A stretch of DNA of 64,000 bases from JACIYW01 sp014359745 (GTDB lineage: Bacteria > Pseudomonadota > Alphaproteobacteria > Rhodobacterales > Rhodobacteraceae). Below, in pieces: positions 50,778 to 59,679 of this stretch. The translations under genes and the position numbers were made by a program. The number at the start of each line of letters is the position of its first letter. The first letter of the stretch is position 1. A model generated the notes under the pieces. The model had not been told where the DNA came from, ran no database searches, and worked only from the letters and a program-made list of their open reading frames with translations. The stretch spans positions 1 to 64,000 of the forward strand of contig JBNPWE010000005.1 of NCBI GenBank assembly GCA_050433985.1. The letters run 5' to 3'.

Positions 50778-51332
50778 TCAGGGTTTGACAGTTTTCTTGA
50801 AGGGTTTGACAACTTTCGATCTGTGTTCGTTCTCCTTTTCCAGTGTTTCCATCGTGATCCGATTGCGGTCTGCAAGGTTGGCAGAGCGCGAATAGTGGCG
50901 GGCCATCGCCGGGGTTTTCTGCCCCAGCAGGTCCGCAATCTGGCGTTCATCAAGTCCCGCCTCGCGTAGCGTCGTGGCCACGGTATGCCGTAGCCCCTTG
51001 GGCGTCAGACCGGGTTGCACCGCGTCCTCAGCTTCCAGCTTCTTCTTGAAGCGGTGCCAGACCGTCGAAAATCTGTTGTAGGTCCAAGGCTTTCCGGCTG
51101 ACGTGGCAAGGATCGTGATGGCGTTGTGCTTAGGCGCGCGGGCCAGTTCAGTCTTTAGGGTTGGACCAATGGGCACTGGTGAAGGGTTGCCCACGCGACT
51201 ATGCGATGCCCACATGACGTCATCCGAGATTTCATTACGGCGCAGCTTCAACGCATAAGACGGATCAAGCCCGCTATTCATGATCAACGCGACCGCCACC
51301 CGGACGTGGGGCGCGGCACGATCCAGAACCAC
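50778..51332 (-). pseudogene. Truncated tyrosine recombinase (phage-type integrase)
   Basis: About 184 residues correspond to the C-terminal catalytic domain only: PHVRVAVALIMNSGLDPSYALKL, GLTPKGLRHTVATTLREAG with the box II Arg, and LLGQKTPAMARHYSRSA with the nucleophilic Tyr. The N-terminal arm-binding and core-binding domains are missing, and the nearest start is a GTG in the middle of the domain. It points at the 3' end of tRNA-Phe, the position of an integrase in a tRNA-targeted element. Confidence 0.85.
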
Positions 51333-51635
51333 GGCGCATGAAAGCCCCCTCCGTTCACAAAGAGGGCAAACATGGACGACTTTTATCCCGCCCGCAGCAG
51401 GTTTGTTCCGCCGCTACCGGGGACAATTTTCGCACCGCCGTTCATGCCGTTCTCATGGATCATTTCGCAGATGCTTTAACCGGATGGCTTGAAGGCGAAG
51501 CACCGAGGGTTTGTGCCGGTTATGTCAAATATCTGGATAAATAAACTTTATACATGGACAAAATATCAATCTCATCCTAGTTTTCGCTGGGGAGACGCGT
51601 TTATGTCATGAAAATGCGCGTAAGGGAGGGTTATC
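51333..51635. other. Gap between the integrase remnant and the catabolic genes
   Basis: There is no gene I can defend. One 68-codon frame (51338-51544) has no ribosome site and no recognisable motif. The last 90 bases are AT-rich (ATAAATAAACTTTATACATGG) and probably hold the promoter of the aldehyde dehydrogenase gene. The integrase N-terminal coding sequence is not recognisable in any frame. Confidence 0.5.
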
Positions 51636-53135
51636 ATGGACAAGGCCGTCACATCGGATCTCGTGCAATATCCGCATCTTTACATTGGCGGCGAATGGGT
51701 TCCCCCTGAAGATGGGGGCATCATCGCCAGCCTGGACCCGGCGACGGGCAAGCCCTGGGCCGAGGTGGCCTATGGCGGCAAACGCGATATCGACCGGGCG
51801 GTCGCGGCGGCGCGTACCGCGTTCGACGGGGCATGGGGCCGGTCAACCGGGCAGGAGCGCGCAGAGCTGCTGAACCGCCTGGCCGATATCTATCGCGCCC
51901 GCGCGCCTGAACTGACGCTGCTGGAGGCGCGGGATTCCGGCCGTGCCCTGCGCGAAACCAAGGGCGATATCGCCGCCCATGCCAACTGGTATCGATGGTT
52001 TGCCTCGCTGGCCGACAAGATTTGGGGCCAGTCCATCCCGATGGACGACTCGGTCCATGTCTTCACCTCGCGTCTGCCGGTAGGGGTCGTTGGGGCGATC
52101 ACACCCTGGAATGCGCCGATGCTGACCACGGCATGGAAGCTGGGCCCGGCTCTGGCCGCCGGATGCACGGTGGTTCTGAAGCCTGCCGAGCTGACGCCGG
52201 TGACGGCGATGGAACTTGCCAAGATGTTTGACGAGGCGGGTTTTCCCCCGGGTGTGATCAACGTCGTGCCGGGTTATGGCAAGGGGGGCGCGGGCGAGTA
52301 CCTGGTCGAACATCCCGACGTGGACAAGATCGCCTTTACCGGCGAGGGAAACACCGCGCGCAGCATCCTCAAGACCGGGGCGGATACGCTCAAGCGGTTC
52401 TCGTTCGAGCTGGGCGGCAAATCGCCCCATATCATCTTTGCCGATGCCGATATTGACCAGGCGCTGAATGCCGCCATCGGGTCGGCCTGGGCGGTCTGCG
52501 GCCAAAGCTGCGCGCTGGGGTCGCGGGTGCTTGTCGAACGTCCGGTTTATGACCGGGTGGTTGACGCCTTTGCCGACCGGGCGCGCAAGGTGCGCGTCGG
52601 CATGCCGTTGGACGAGGCCACCCATATGGGGCCACAGGTAAGCGGTGAGCAGTTGGAGAAAACCCTGCGTTACGTGGGGCTGGGTCGGGAGCAGGGGGCC
52701 GAACTGGTCGCCGGAGGGCAGCGGATCGAAAGCGGCGGAATGGCCGACGGGTTCTTTGTTCAGCCCACGGTTTTTGCGGGCGTGGACAACTCGATGCGGA
52801 TCGCGCGCGAGGAGATATTTGGCCCGGTTGCGGCGCTGATCCCTTTTGACGGAGAGGAGGAGGCTGTCGCCATCGCCAACGACACGAATTACGGGCTGAC
52901 CGCCGGCCTGTGGTCGCGCGATGTTGGCCGCGCGCATCGGGTCGCGGCCAAGATTCGCGCCGGGATCGTCTGGGTGAACACCTATCGCTATATTCGCTGG
53001 ACCACGCCCTATGGCGGCTTCAAGGCCAGCGGCTGGGGCCGCGAGAACGGGATAGAGGCGCTGGACAGCTATCTTGAGACGCGCACAACTGTGGTAAGCA
53101 CGACCGGGCAATTCCCGGACGCCTATGCGACGTGA
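51636..53135 (+). CDS. NAD(P)-dependent aldehyde dehydrogenase
   Basis: This 499-residue aldehyde dehydrogenase has GAITPWNAPMLTTAWKLGPAL in the cofactor domain, general-base Glu258 in FELGGKSPHI, and nucleophile Cys292 in CGQSCALGSRV. EEIFGPVAALIPF and the C-terminal PYGGFKASGWGRENG complete the family pattern. It resembles betaine/gamma-aminobutyraldehyde-type enzymes, but the substrate is not decidable. AGGGAGGG precedes the ATG. The SDR gene follows after 12 bp. Confidence 0.94.
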   Translation: MDKAVTSDLVQYPHLYIGGEWVPPEDGGIIASLDPATGKPWAEVAYGGKRDIDRAVAAARTAFDGAWGRSTGQERAELLNRLADIYRARAPELTLLEARDSGRALRETKGDIAAHANWYRWFASLADKIWGQSIPMDDSVHVFTSRLPVGVVGAITPWNAPMLTTAWKLGPALAAGCTVVLKPAELTPVTAMELAKMFDEAGFPPGVINVVPGYGKGGAGEYLVEHPDVDKIAFTGEGNTARSILKTGADTLKRFSFELGGKSPHIIFADADIDQALNAAIGSAWAVCGQSCALGSRVLVERPVYDRVVDAFADRARKVRVGMPLDEATHMGPQVSGEQLEKTLRYVGLGREQGAELVAGGQRIESGGMADGFFVQPTVFAGVDNSMRIAREEIFGPVAALIPFDGEEEAVAIANDTNYGLTAGLWSRDVGRAHRVAAKIRAGIVWVNTYRYIRWTTPYGGFKASGWGRENGIEALDSYLETRTTVVSTTGQFPDAYAT

Positions 53136-53147
53136 GGAGGAGAAAAG

Positions 53148-53918
53148 ATGAGACTTGAGGGAAAACTGGCCGTCATCACAGCGGCGGCGTCCGGCATGGG
53201 GCGCGCGGGAGTCGAGCTGTTCTGCCGCGAAGGCGCGCGGGTATGCGCCATCGACGTGAACGGCGCAGCGCTGGCTGATCTGGCGGCGGCGATGGCGGCG
53301 GCAGGGACGCCGATCGAGACGATCGAGGCGGATTTGTCGAGCGCCGAGGCGGTGCGCGGCAGCATCGACGAGGCGGCGGACAAGCTGGGCGGGATCGACG
53401 TGATGTGGGCCCATGCCGGGATTCCGGGGCCGGCGGGGATCGAGGATCTGGATCTGGACGCTTATCACAAGGCAATGGCGCTGAACGTGGATTCCGCCGC
53501 CCTGGGGGCCGGGGCGGTGATCAAGCACATGCGTATCCGGGGGGGCGGGTCTATCGTCTTTACCGCGTCGGTCTCGGGCATTGTGGGGTCGCGGTTCTCG
53601 CCGGTCTATTCCGCCGGGAAATTCGCGGTGGTCGGGCTGGCCAAGTCGCTGGCCCAGACATTCGCGCCCGACGGGGTACGGGTGAACGTGGTCTGTCCCG
53701 GTCTGGCGGACACGCCGATGGGGGTCAAGTTCGTCAGCCGCAAGGAGGATCCGGAGGAGGCGAAGGCCAATACCCAGATGATGCTGGCGGCGGTGCCCAT
53801 GGGTCGGCTGGTGCGGCCCGAGGAGATCGCCCATGCGGCGTTGTGGCTGGCCTCGGACGACGCCTCTTTTGTCACCGGGGTCGATTTGCCGGTCGATGGT
53901 GGGTTCACCTGCCGGTGA
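53148..53918 (+). CDS. Short-chain dehydrogenase/reductase
   Basis: This 256-residue classical SDR has AVITAAASGMGRAGVELF as the cofactor loop, a WAHAG-type motif and catalytic Tyr154/Lys158 (VYSAGKFAV). CPGLADTPMG and the terminal FVTGVDLPVDGGFT also fit. GAGGAGAAA precedes the ATG. It is likely co-transcribed with the aldehyde dehydrogenase, together oxidising an alcohol to an acid. Substrate unknown. Confidence 0.94.
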   Translation: MRLEGKLAVITAAASGMGRAGVELFCREGARVCAIDVNGAALADLAAAMAAAGTPIETIEADLSSAEAVRGSIDEAADKLGGIDVMWAHAGIPGPAGIEDLDLDAYHKAMALNVDSAALGAGAVIKHMRIRGGGSIVFTASVSGIVGSRFSPVYSAGKFAVVGLAKSLAQTFAPDGVRVNVVCPGLADTPMGVKFVSRKEDPEEAKANTQMMLAAVPMGRLVRPEEIAHAALWLASDDASFVTGVDLPVDGGFTCR

Positions 53919-53964
53919 GCGTGAAGGACCACGTCCAAGCGGTTTTGTCCGTTTTGTACATCGT

Positions 53965-53993
53965 TCGCGGGAGCGTTTTCAGCGCTCCCGCGA
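53965..53993. terminator. Hairpin between converging operons
   Basis: TCGCGGGAGCG pairs perfectly with CGCTCCCGCGA across TTTTCAG. It lies between the SDR gene and the oppositely oriented lyase gene. It has no strong T-run on either strand, so it is a probable but not textbook terminator. Confidence 0.65.
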
Positions 53994-54012
53994 TCCGATT
54001 CAGATAGGGGCA

Positions 54013-54867
54013 TCAGCCGACGGCGGCGAGGATCTTGCGCGCCGCGCGCTCGTGCGGTTTGTCGATCATCTTGCCGTCGATGGCGACCACGCCCATGCCG
54101 GGGTTCTCATCGAAGGCGGTAACGATGGTTCTGGCCCAGGCGACCTCCGCCTCGGTCGGGGTGAAGGCGGTGTTGACCGGATCCACATGGGCTGGGTGGA
54201 TCACCGCCTTGGCGCCGAATCCGTCGCGGCGGGCGGCGCGGGATTCGGCGGCGACATAGTCCAGATCCTTGATGTTCGTGCAGACCGTGTCGATCGCCGT
54301 AACCCCGGCACTGGCCGCCGCGATCAGGCATTGATTGCGCGCGAACAGGAAGGGGCCGGAATAGGCGGCGCCGTCGCGGTTCGATGTGGCGCCGAGCGAG
54401 GACATCAGGTCTTCTGCCCCCCAGAGCAGCCCGCGCAGACGCGGATGGGCGGGGGTATAGCTGGGCAGCCCCTGAATCGACCTGGCGGTTTCGGTGGCGA
54501 CGGGAAAGATGCCGGTGGCGCCCTCGGCCAGGCCAAAGGCGGTTTCCAGCGCCGAGAGATAATGGCCGAGCTGCGCCACATCGTCGCCGCCCCGGCATTT
54601 GGGCAGCATGACGCTGTCGGGCCGGGCGGGCATCACGGCGGCCAGATCGGCGAGCGTCAGACCGGTGTCAAAGGCATTGACGCGCACGATCAGGTGCCTG
54701 CCCGCGCGGTCGGTTTCCAGCATCTCGCGCACCGTGGCGCGTGTGCCCACCTTGGCGGCAAGGGCGACGGAATCCTCAAGGTCCAGAACCAGCGCATCGG
54801 CGGCGGTGGTCATGGCCTTGGCGAACTTCTTAGGGCTGTCGCCGGGAACAAAGAGGATCGAGCGCAT
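54013..54867 (-). CDS. CitE-like (HpcH/HpaI) CoA-ester lyase
   Basis: This 284-residue CitE-like lyase begins MRSILFVPGDSPKKFAKAM. ALVLDLEDSVA supplies a metal-binding acidic patch, then RVNAFDTGLT, VMLPKCRGGDDV and LLWGAEDLMSSLGA. Such enzymes split malyl-CoA, citramalyl-CoA or similar 3-hydroxyacyl-CoAs. Its start overlaps the stop of the MaoC gene, and a CoA-transferase gene leads the unit, which suggests transfer, hydration, then cleavage. Confidence 0.92.
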   Translation of the reverse strand: MRSILFVPGDSPKKFAKAMTTAADALVLDLEDSVALAAKVGTRATVREMLETDRAGRHLIVRVNAFDTGLTLADLAAVMPARPDSVMLPKCRGGDDVAQLGHYLSALETAFGLAEGATGIFPVATETARSIQGLPSYTPAHPRLRGLLWGAEDLMSSLGATSNRDGAAYSGPFLFARNQCLIAAASAGVTAIDTVCTNIKDLDYVAAESRAARRDGFGAKAVIHPAHVDPVNTAFTPTEAEVAWARTIVTAFDENPGMGVVAIDGKMIDKPHERAARKILAAVG

Positions 54868-55322
54868 CAGGCGGCGGCCCGTTTCATCATCTGCCCCATG
54901 CGGTGGCAGGCGGCGACGACGGTGCCATGCTGGTTGAAACAGGTATGTTCGAATTCGACCAGCCCGTTCTGCGGGCGCGATTTGCTTTCCCGTTTGCCGA
55001 TGATCTCGGTCCGGGTGCGCAGGGTGTCGTCGGCAAAGACCGGGTCGGGAAAGCGGACATCGGACATGCCAAGATTGCCAACCGTGGTGCCCATGGTCGT
55101 GTCCTGCACGGTCATGCCGATCATGATTCCCAATGTGTAGAGACTGTTGAACAGCGGCTTGTCCCATTCCGTCCTGGCCGAGAATTCGGAGTCGATATGC
55201 AGCGGCTGGGGGTTCAGCATCATCAGGCTGCAGGAAATATTGTCGTGTTCGGTTACTGTTCGGGTCAGCGGGTAGTCAAAGACGGCGCCTACCTCGAAAT
55301 TCCCGGAATAAAGCCCTTCCAT
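54867..55322 (-). CDS. MaoC-family enoyl-CoA hydratase
   Basis: This 151-residue hot-dog-fold hydratase has the dehydratase loop in TVTEHDNISCSLMMLNPQPLHID (Asp and His) and GTTVGNLGMSDVRFPDPVFADDTL. ATG 55322 follows GGGAGGA closely. Its stop overlaps the lyase start. In itaconate-type pathways this position is held by itaconyl-CoA hydratase, but mesaconyl-CoA hydratase is an alternative. Confidence 0.9.
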   Translation of the reverse strand: MEGLYSGNFEVGAVFDYPLTRTVTEHDNISCSLMMLNPQPLHIDSEFSARTEWDKPLFNSLYTLGIMIGMTVQDTTMGTTVGNLGMSDVRFPDPVFADDTLRTRTEIIGKRESKSRPQNGLVEFEHTCFNQHGTVVAACHRMGQMMKRAAA

Positions 55323-55384
55323 GCAGTCCTCCCTTGTCTGATGGCATGTCGGGGGTCTGTCCGGCCCCCTGTTCGGTTCGGTGT

Positions 55385-56611
55385 TCAATCTTGCGGTCGA
55401 TCCGGGGTGCAGGGCGTGGCCGCGCCGACGACGCCGCGCCGGATCAGATCGGCGATGGCGTCGGGGGACAGGCCCAGACCCTGAAGATAATCCACTGTGT
55501 GTTCGCCCAGATGCGGCGCCGGGCGGGGGTCGGCGACCGGGGTCTCCGACATCTTGACCGGGTTGGCCATTGTAAGGATCGGCCCCTCGGTCGGGTGGGT
55601 CACATGGCGGAAAAAGCCGACCTGTTTCAGATGTTCGTCCTTCAGGATGCTTTGAAAGTCATGCATCCACATCACTGGCACGTCGATATCGGTCAAAAGT
55701 TGAAACCATTCGGCAGAGGTGCGGGTCAGGAACAGGTCCGACAGTTCGGCATAGACGCTTTCCAGATTGGCCATGCGCGCGGTGAAGCTGGCATAGCGCG
55801 GGTCGGTGCCCACCCGGTCGCCCTGGTCGGTGGCGGCGAGAAAGCGGCGCCATTGCTCGTCGGTATAGAGCAGCGCGCAGACATAGCCGTCGGCGGTCTT
55901 GTAGGGGCGGCGGTCGCGGGCGAGCTGGCGGGCATAGCCGCCGCCATCGAGCGGTGGGTCATAGGTCAGCCCGCCCAGGTGGTCGCTCAGGATGAAGGCC
56001 GCCATGGTTTCGAACATGGGCACGTCGACGCGCTGTCCCTTGCCTGTGCGTTCGCGCGAGACCAGCGCGGCAAGGATCGCGCTGAGCGTGGTCATGCCGA
56101 CGATGCGGTCGGCGATGGCGGCGGGGACATAGCGCGGTTCGTCGCTGCCCGCGACAGTAAACAGATAGGGCAGGCAGGCACCGCCCTGGATCAGGTCGTC
56201 ATAGGCGGGGTAGGCGGCATAGCTTCCGTCCTGGCCATAGCCATAGCAGCCGGCATAGACGATGCGGGGATTGACCTTGGTCACCGCCTCATAGGACAGG
56301 CCCAGACGCTCCATCGCGGCGGGGCGGATGTTATAGACCAGCACGTCTGCCGCGCGGCACATGTCAAGCAGGATCGCCTTGCCCTCGGGCGTCTTGAGGT
56401 TGATGGCGATAGAGCGTTTCGACCGGTTCGCGTTCAGAAAGATCGGCCCCATCCCGGGCGAACGCATAGGGCCGATCTCGCGCACCAGATCGCCCTTGAG
56501 GGTTTCGACCTTGATCACATCCGCGCCGAAATCGGCGAGAAACTGGGTGGAATAGGGGCCCATCAGAACCGAGGTGAGGTCGACGATTCGAAATCCAGAG
56601 AGGGGGCCCAT
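55385..56611 (-). CDS. CaiB/BaiF family III CoA-transferase
   Basis: This 408-residue family III CoA-transferase shows GFRIVDLTSVLMGPYSTQFLADFGADVIKVE, NRSKRSIAINLKTPEG, the Asp-containing AAYPAYDDLIQGGA region where the catalytic aspartate lies, and PVMWMHDFQ. It transfers CoA between dicarboxylic acids. It heads the CoA-transferase/MaoC/lyase unit and diverges from the ligase side across an operator-like palindrome. Confidence 0.94.
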   Translation of the reverse strand: MGPLSGFRIVDLTSVLMGPYSTQFLADFGADVIKVETLKGDLVREIGPMRSPGMGPIFLNANRSKRSIAINLKTPEGKAILLDMCRAADVLVYNIRPAAMERLGLSYEAVTKVNPRIVYAGCYGYGQDGSYAAYPAYDDLIQGGACLPYLFTVAGSDEPRYVPAAIADRIVGMTTLSAILAALVSRERTGKGQRVDVPMFETMAAFILSDHLGGLTYDPPLDGGGYARQLARDRRPYKTADGYVCALLYTDEQWRRFLAATDQGDRVGTDPRYASFTARMANLESVYAELSDLFLTRTSAEWFQLLTDIDVPVMWMHDFQSILKDEHLKQVGFFRHVTHPTEGPILTMANPVKMSETPVADPRPAPHLGEHTVDYLQGLGLSPDAIADLIRRGVVGAATPCTPDRPQD

Positions 56612-56774
56612 TCTTAGCTCCTGCCATTTTTGTGCATATATTTACACTTAAATTTCAGTATTATGAATTATTCGCGGGTGAGGCAAGATTGTTGTCCAGG
56701 TTTCTTGCGGGATTGCGAGGGATTGCGATGTGATTTTCTTGTGATTATAAGTTTTGGCTATAGATTGCCTATAT

Positions 56775-56792
56775 CGTTCATATATGTGAACG
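56775..56792. promoter_or_regulatory. Near-perfect palindrome in the divergent promoter region
   Basis: CGTTCA and TGAACG are exact inverted arms around TATATG. It lies midway in the AT-rich 272-bp gap (56612-56883) between the CoA-transferase gene and the plus-strand ligase unit. It is a plausible operator for the IclR regulator encoded 2 kb away; no other site of this form was noticed in the window. Confidence 0.55.
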
Positions 56793-56883
56793 ACATGATC
56801 CGATGTTGAGGTGACGGCGGTTCAGGCACGGACATCTGGCGCGGAACCGGCAAACTGACCGGGACGAGAGAAGGAGCAACACC

Positions 56884-57144
56884 ATGTCGGGAACCGGGGT
56901 ATCCATCGGTGGCAGCGGCCATACGGCATTCGGGCGCTATGACGCGCGCAGCCTGGAGGATCTGATCGTCGAGGCTGCGCGCGAGGCGACGGATGTGTCG
57001 ATGCACGCGATCTCCTGTCGGCAACTGACCGGGCAGGCGGGCGAGATGCAGGTCGAGGGGCCGGAGTTTGGCCTGATCTTCCACGTGGGCGGCGCGGCTG
57101 TGGCGAATTCCGCCACGGTGTTGCAGGCCGGTCCGGGCCGGTAA
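56884..57144 (+). pseudogene. Thiolase with a large internal in-frame deletion
   Basis: This is an 86-codon frame. Its first 38 residues resemble the N-terminus of SCP-x-type thiolases (VSIGGSGHTAFGRYDARSLEDL). Its last 40 resemble their C-terminus (GQAGEMQVEGPEFGLIFHVGGAAVANSATVL). The middle, about 300 residues with the catalytic Cys and His motifs, is gone. The start keeps a good GAAGGAG site. It is probably a deletion product, non-functional as a thiolase. Confidence 0.78.
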
Positions 57145-57160
57145 TTGGGGGGGCTGGGCC

Positions 57161-58672
57161 ATGAATATCGCGAACTGGCTGGACGCCTCGGCGCGCCGCG
57201 CGCCGAAGGCGCCTGCGCTGTTCCGGGGGACAGAACCGCACGCCGACTATCGCAGCTTCGCCGCGCGGGCGCGCGGGATCGGGAAGGGTTTGCACCGCGA
57301 CCACGGCATCGCCGAGGGGGATCGAGTCGCGATATTTCTCAAGAACTGCCCGGAGTTTCTGGAGCTGTTGTTCGGCATCTGGTGGATCGGCGCCGTGGCG
57401 GTGCCAGTCAATGCCAAGCTGCATGCCAAGGAGGTCGCGTTCATCCTGGAGAATTCGGGCGCGAAGCTGCTGATTTCGGACAGTGGCTGTGTCTGCGGGG
57501 GGGCGGGGGCCAGTGTTTGCCCCGAGATCGCGTTGCACGGGGCGCAATGGTCAAGCCTGTGGCAGTTGGAGGCCGACACATATCCGCCGGTGCCGCGCGG
57601 GCGGGATGATCTGGCCTGGCTGTTCTATACCTCGGGCACTACGGGGCGGCCCAAGGGGGTCATGCTGAGCCATCACAACCTGATCGCCATGTCGATGTGT
57701 TACGCCATGGATGTGGATCAGGTGTCGGAGGCGCAGACCGTGCTCTACCCCGCGCCGATGTCCCATGGCGGCGGCCTTTATGCGCTACCCTATATCCGGG
57801 CGGGGGCGCGCCACTGTGTGCCCGAGTCGCGCGGGTTCGAGGCGGGCGAGATCGAGCGGCTGGCACGGCATTTCGGCGAGGCGGTCTATTTCGCGGCGCC
57901 GACGATGATACGGCGCCAGGTCGAGCTGTCGCGCGCCGACGGCTATCGGGGCGAGGGGATCCGCACCATCATCTATGGCGGCGGCCCGATGTATGGTGGG
58001 GATCTTGACGAGGCGCTGGCGCTGTTCGGGCCGCGGTTCGCCCAGATCTACGGGCAGGGCGAAAGCCCGATGACCATCACCGTGATGAATCGCGCCATGG
58101 TCGCGGATGACACCCATCCCGACTGGCGGGCGCGGCGAGATTCCGTGGGGATCGCGCAGGCCTGTATCGAATTGCGCATCGTAGACGCCGGTCTGCGTGA
58201 TCTGCCGCCCGGAGAGCCCGGTGAAATCCTGGTGCGGGGGGATACGGTGATGCGGGGCTATTGGCGCAACCCCGAGGCCACGAAGGACACGCTGCGCGAC
58301 GGCTGGCTCTGCACCGGCGATATCGGGCGGCTGGACGGGCATGGCTATCTGACCCTGACCGACCGGGCCAAGGATGTGATCATCTCGGGCGGCACCAACA
58401 TCTATCCGCGCGAGGTCGAGGAGGTGTTGGTGCGCCACCCCGATGTGATCGAGGCCGCCGTGGTCGGCGTCGCCGACCCGGACTGGGGCGAGCGGGTGAA
58501 AGCTTTTGTCGTGCTGGCGGGCTCCGGCGCCACGGGCGAGGCAGAGCTTGAGGCCTGGTGCCGCTCCGAGATGGCTTCGTTCAAGAAGCCGAGTCTTTAC
58601 GCCTTTTTACCGGAGCTGCCCAAGAACGCCTATGGCAAGGTGCTCAAGCGCGATCTGCGGGAGATGGGGTAA
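57161..58672 (+). CDS. Acyl-CoA ligase (AMP-forming)
   Basis: This 503-residue ANL-family ligase has the P-loop LFYTSGTTGRPKGVMLSHHN, MSHGGGLYALPYI, IYGQGESPMTITVM, WLCTGDIGRLDGHGYLTLTDRAKDVIISGG as hinge, and the catalytic Lys near the end in NAYGKVLKRDLREMG. It activates a carboxylic acid to its CoA ester. The substrate is unknown; the neighbouring genes suggest a short branched or dicarboxylic acid. It follows the thiolase remnant by 16 bp. Confidence 0.94.
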   Translation: MNIANWLDASARRAPKAPALFRGTEPHADYRSFAARARGIGKGLHRDHGIAEGDRVAIFLKNCPEFLELLFGIWWIGAVAVPVNAKLHAKEVAFILENSGAKLLISDSGCVCGGAGASVCPEIALHGAQWSSLWQLEADTYPPVPRGRDDLAWLFYTSGTTGRPKGVMLSHHNLIAMSMCYAMDVDQVSEAQTVLYPAPMSHGGGLYALPYIRAGARHCVPESRGFEAGEIERLARHFGEAVYFAAPTMIRRQVELSRADGYRGEGIRTIIYGGGPMYGGDLDEALALFGPRFAQIYGQGESPMTITVMNRAMVADDTHPDWRARRDSVGIAQACIELRIVDAGLRDLPPGEPGEILVRGDTVMRGYWRNPEATKDTLRDGWLCTGDIGRLDGHGYLTLTDRAKDVIISGGTNIYPREVEEVLVRHPDVIEAAVVGVADPDWGERVKAFVVLAGSGATGEAELEAWCRSEMASFKKPSLYAFLPELPKNAYGKVLKRDLREMG

Positions 58673-58868
58673 GGGGGCAGGCAGGGGCGGCATGGCCTTG
58701 CATGGCGCTTTGGCTCTTGCGGTATTCGGCGTAGAGGAACAGCGATTCCAGCATCCCGACCCCGGTCACGAAGTTGATGTCTGTTTCGGTGATGGTCAGG
58801 CCGTAGGTCTTGATGCGGGCGCCGACCTCAAGCTCGTCCCAGTGCAGCCCCGTTCCCCAAAGTTTCAT
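58644..58868 (-). pseudogene. MaoC-family dehydratase N-terminal stub
   Basis: This 74-codon frame begins MKLWGTGLHWDELEVGARIK, then TITETDINFVTGVGMLESLFLYAEY, the usual N-terminal third of a MaoC-like dehydratase of about 150 residues. After residue 55 the resemblance ends in a Pro/Ala-rich tail overlapping the end of the ligase gene on the other strand. A deletion has joined the stub to the ligase 3' end. Confidence 0.72.
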
Positions 58869-58893
58869 GGGGTCTTCTCTTCCCTTTGCTCTG

Positions 58894-59679
58894 TCAGGCG
58901 CCGCCGCCCGGTAGGGTGGTCAGATTGGGGACGGTGGTCGCCAGGTAATCGGCGCCGAAATGGCGGGCGACAGCGTCATGCACGGTAACGGCAAGCTCGG
59001 GCATCCGCTTTTCGACCCGGTTCAGCGGGCCGGCGACGGTAAAGGAATAGACACGGTCGGCGATGATCGGCGGGATCGAGACCCCGCCCAGATCGACGCT
59101 GTAGCTGGACGCGCTTTTAAACCAACCGTTGTGCAAGCCCGAGCGGATGCGGTCCTCGACCGCGTCGACGCTCATGGGGGTGCCTTCGCCATAACGTTCG
59201 AATTCGACCTTTCGCAGAAGCAAAGCGCGCTGGCTGGCGCTCCACTGGCTGAGGATCGACCAGCCCGAGGCGGTGGCGTGAATCGGGATGCGTTGCCCGA
59301 CCTCGGCGGCATAGCGTACGCGGGCGGGTGAGGGGATGACTTCGAGGAACACGACGCTTTGTCCGGCGGCGGCCCCGATGCAGACGGTTTCCCCGGTCAG
59401 GTCGCGCAGCTCCTGGCCGAGGCGGATCAGCTTTTCGGGCACCGGTTCGGCGGCAGAGACCTGTTGCGCGATGGCCAGCCAGCGTGGGGTGGGATAGTAT
59501 TTGCCGCGCCCGGAGGGTTCATAGAGATAGCCGCGCGCGTTCAGGGTGGACAAAAGGTTGTAGGCCGAAGAGCGGGGCCAGCCGAAACGCTGGGACACTT
59601 CGGCCAGACTGGCCGCTTTGCCGCGATCGGCAAAGAACTCCAGCAGATCCAGCACGTTTTCAACCTGTCTCACCAGCAT
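58894..59679 (-). CDS. IclR-family transcription regulator
   Basis: This 261-residue regulator has an N-terminal winged helix (VENVLDLLEFFADRGKAASLAEVSQRFGWPRSSAYNLLSTLNARGYL) and a C-terminal effector domain (LTGETVCIGAAAGQSVVFLEV; GQRIPIHATASGWSILSQW; SYSVDLGGVSIPPII). IclR proteins respond to small aromatic or aliphatic acids. It probably controls the surrounding CoA-dependent catabolic genes. Confidence 0.94.
   Translation of the reverse strand: MLVRQVENVLDLLEFFADRGKAASLAEVSQRFGWPRSSAYNLLSTLNARGYLYEPSGRGKYYPTPRWLAIAQQVSAAEPVPEKLIRLGQELRDLTGETVCIGAAAGQSVVFLEVIPSPARVRYAAEVGQRIPIHATASGWSILSQWSASQRALLLRKVEFERYGEGTPMSVDAVEDRIRSGLHNGWFKSASSYSVDLGGVSIPPIIADRVYSFTVAGPLNRVEKRMPELAVTVHDAVARHFGADYLATTVPNLTTLPGGGA

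Noticed and set aside
51338..51544. 68-codon plus-strand frame after the integrase remnant
   Set aside because: There is no ribosome site or recognisable domain; probably chance, though a decayed element gene is possible.
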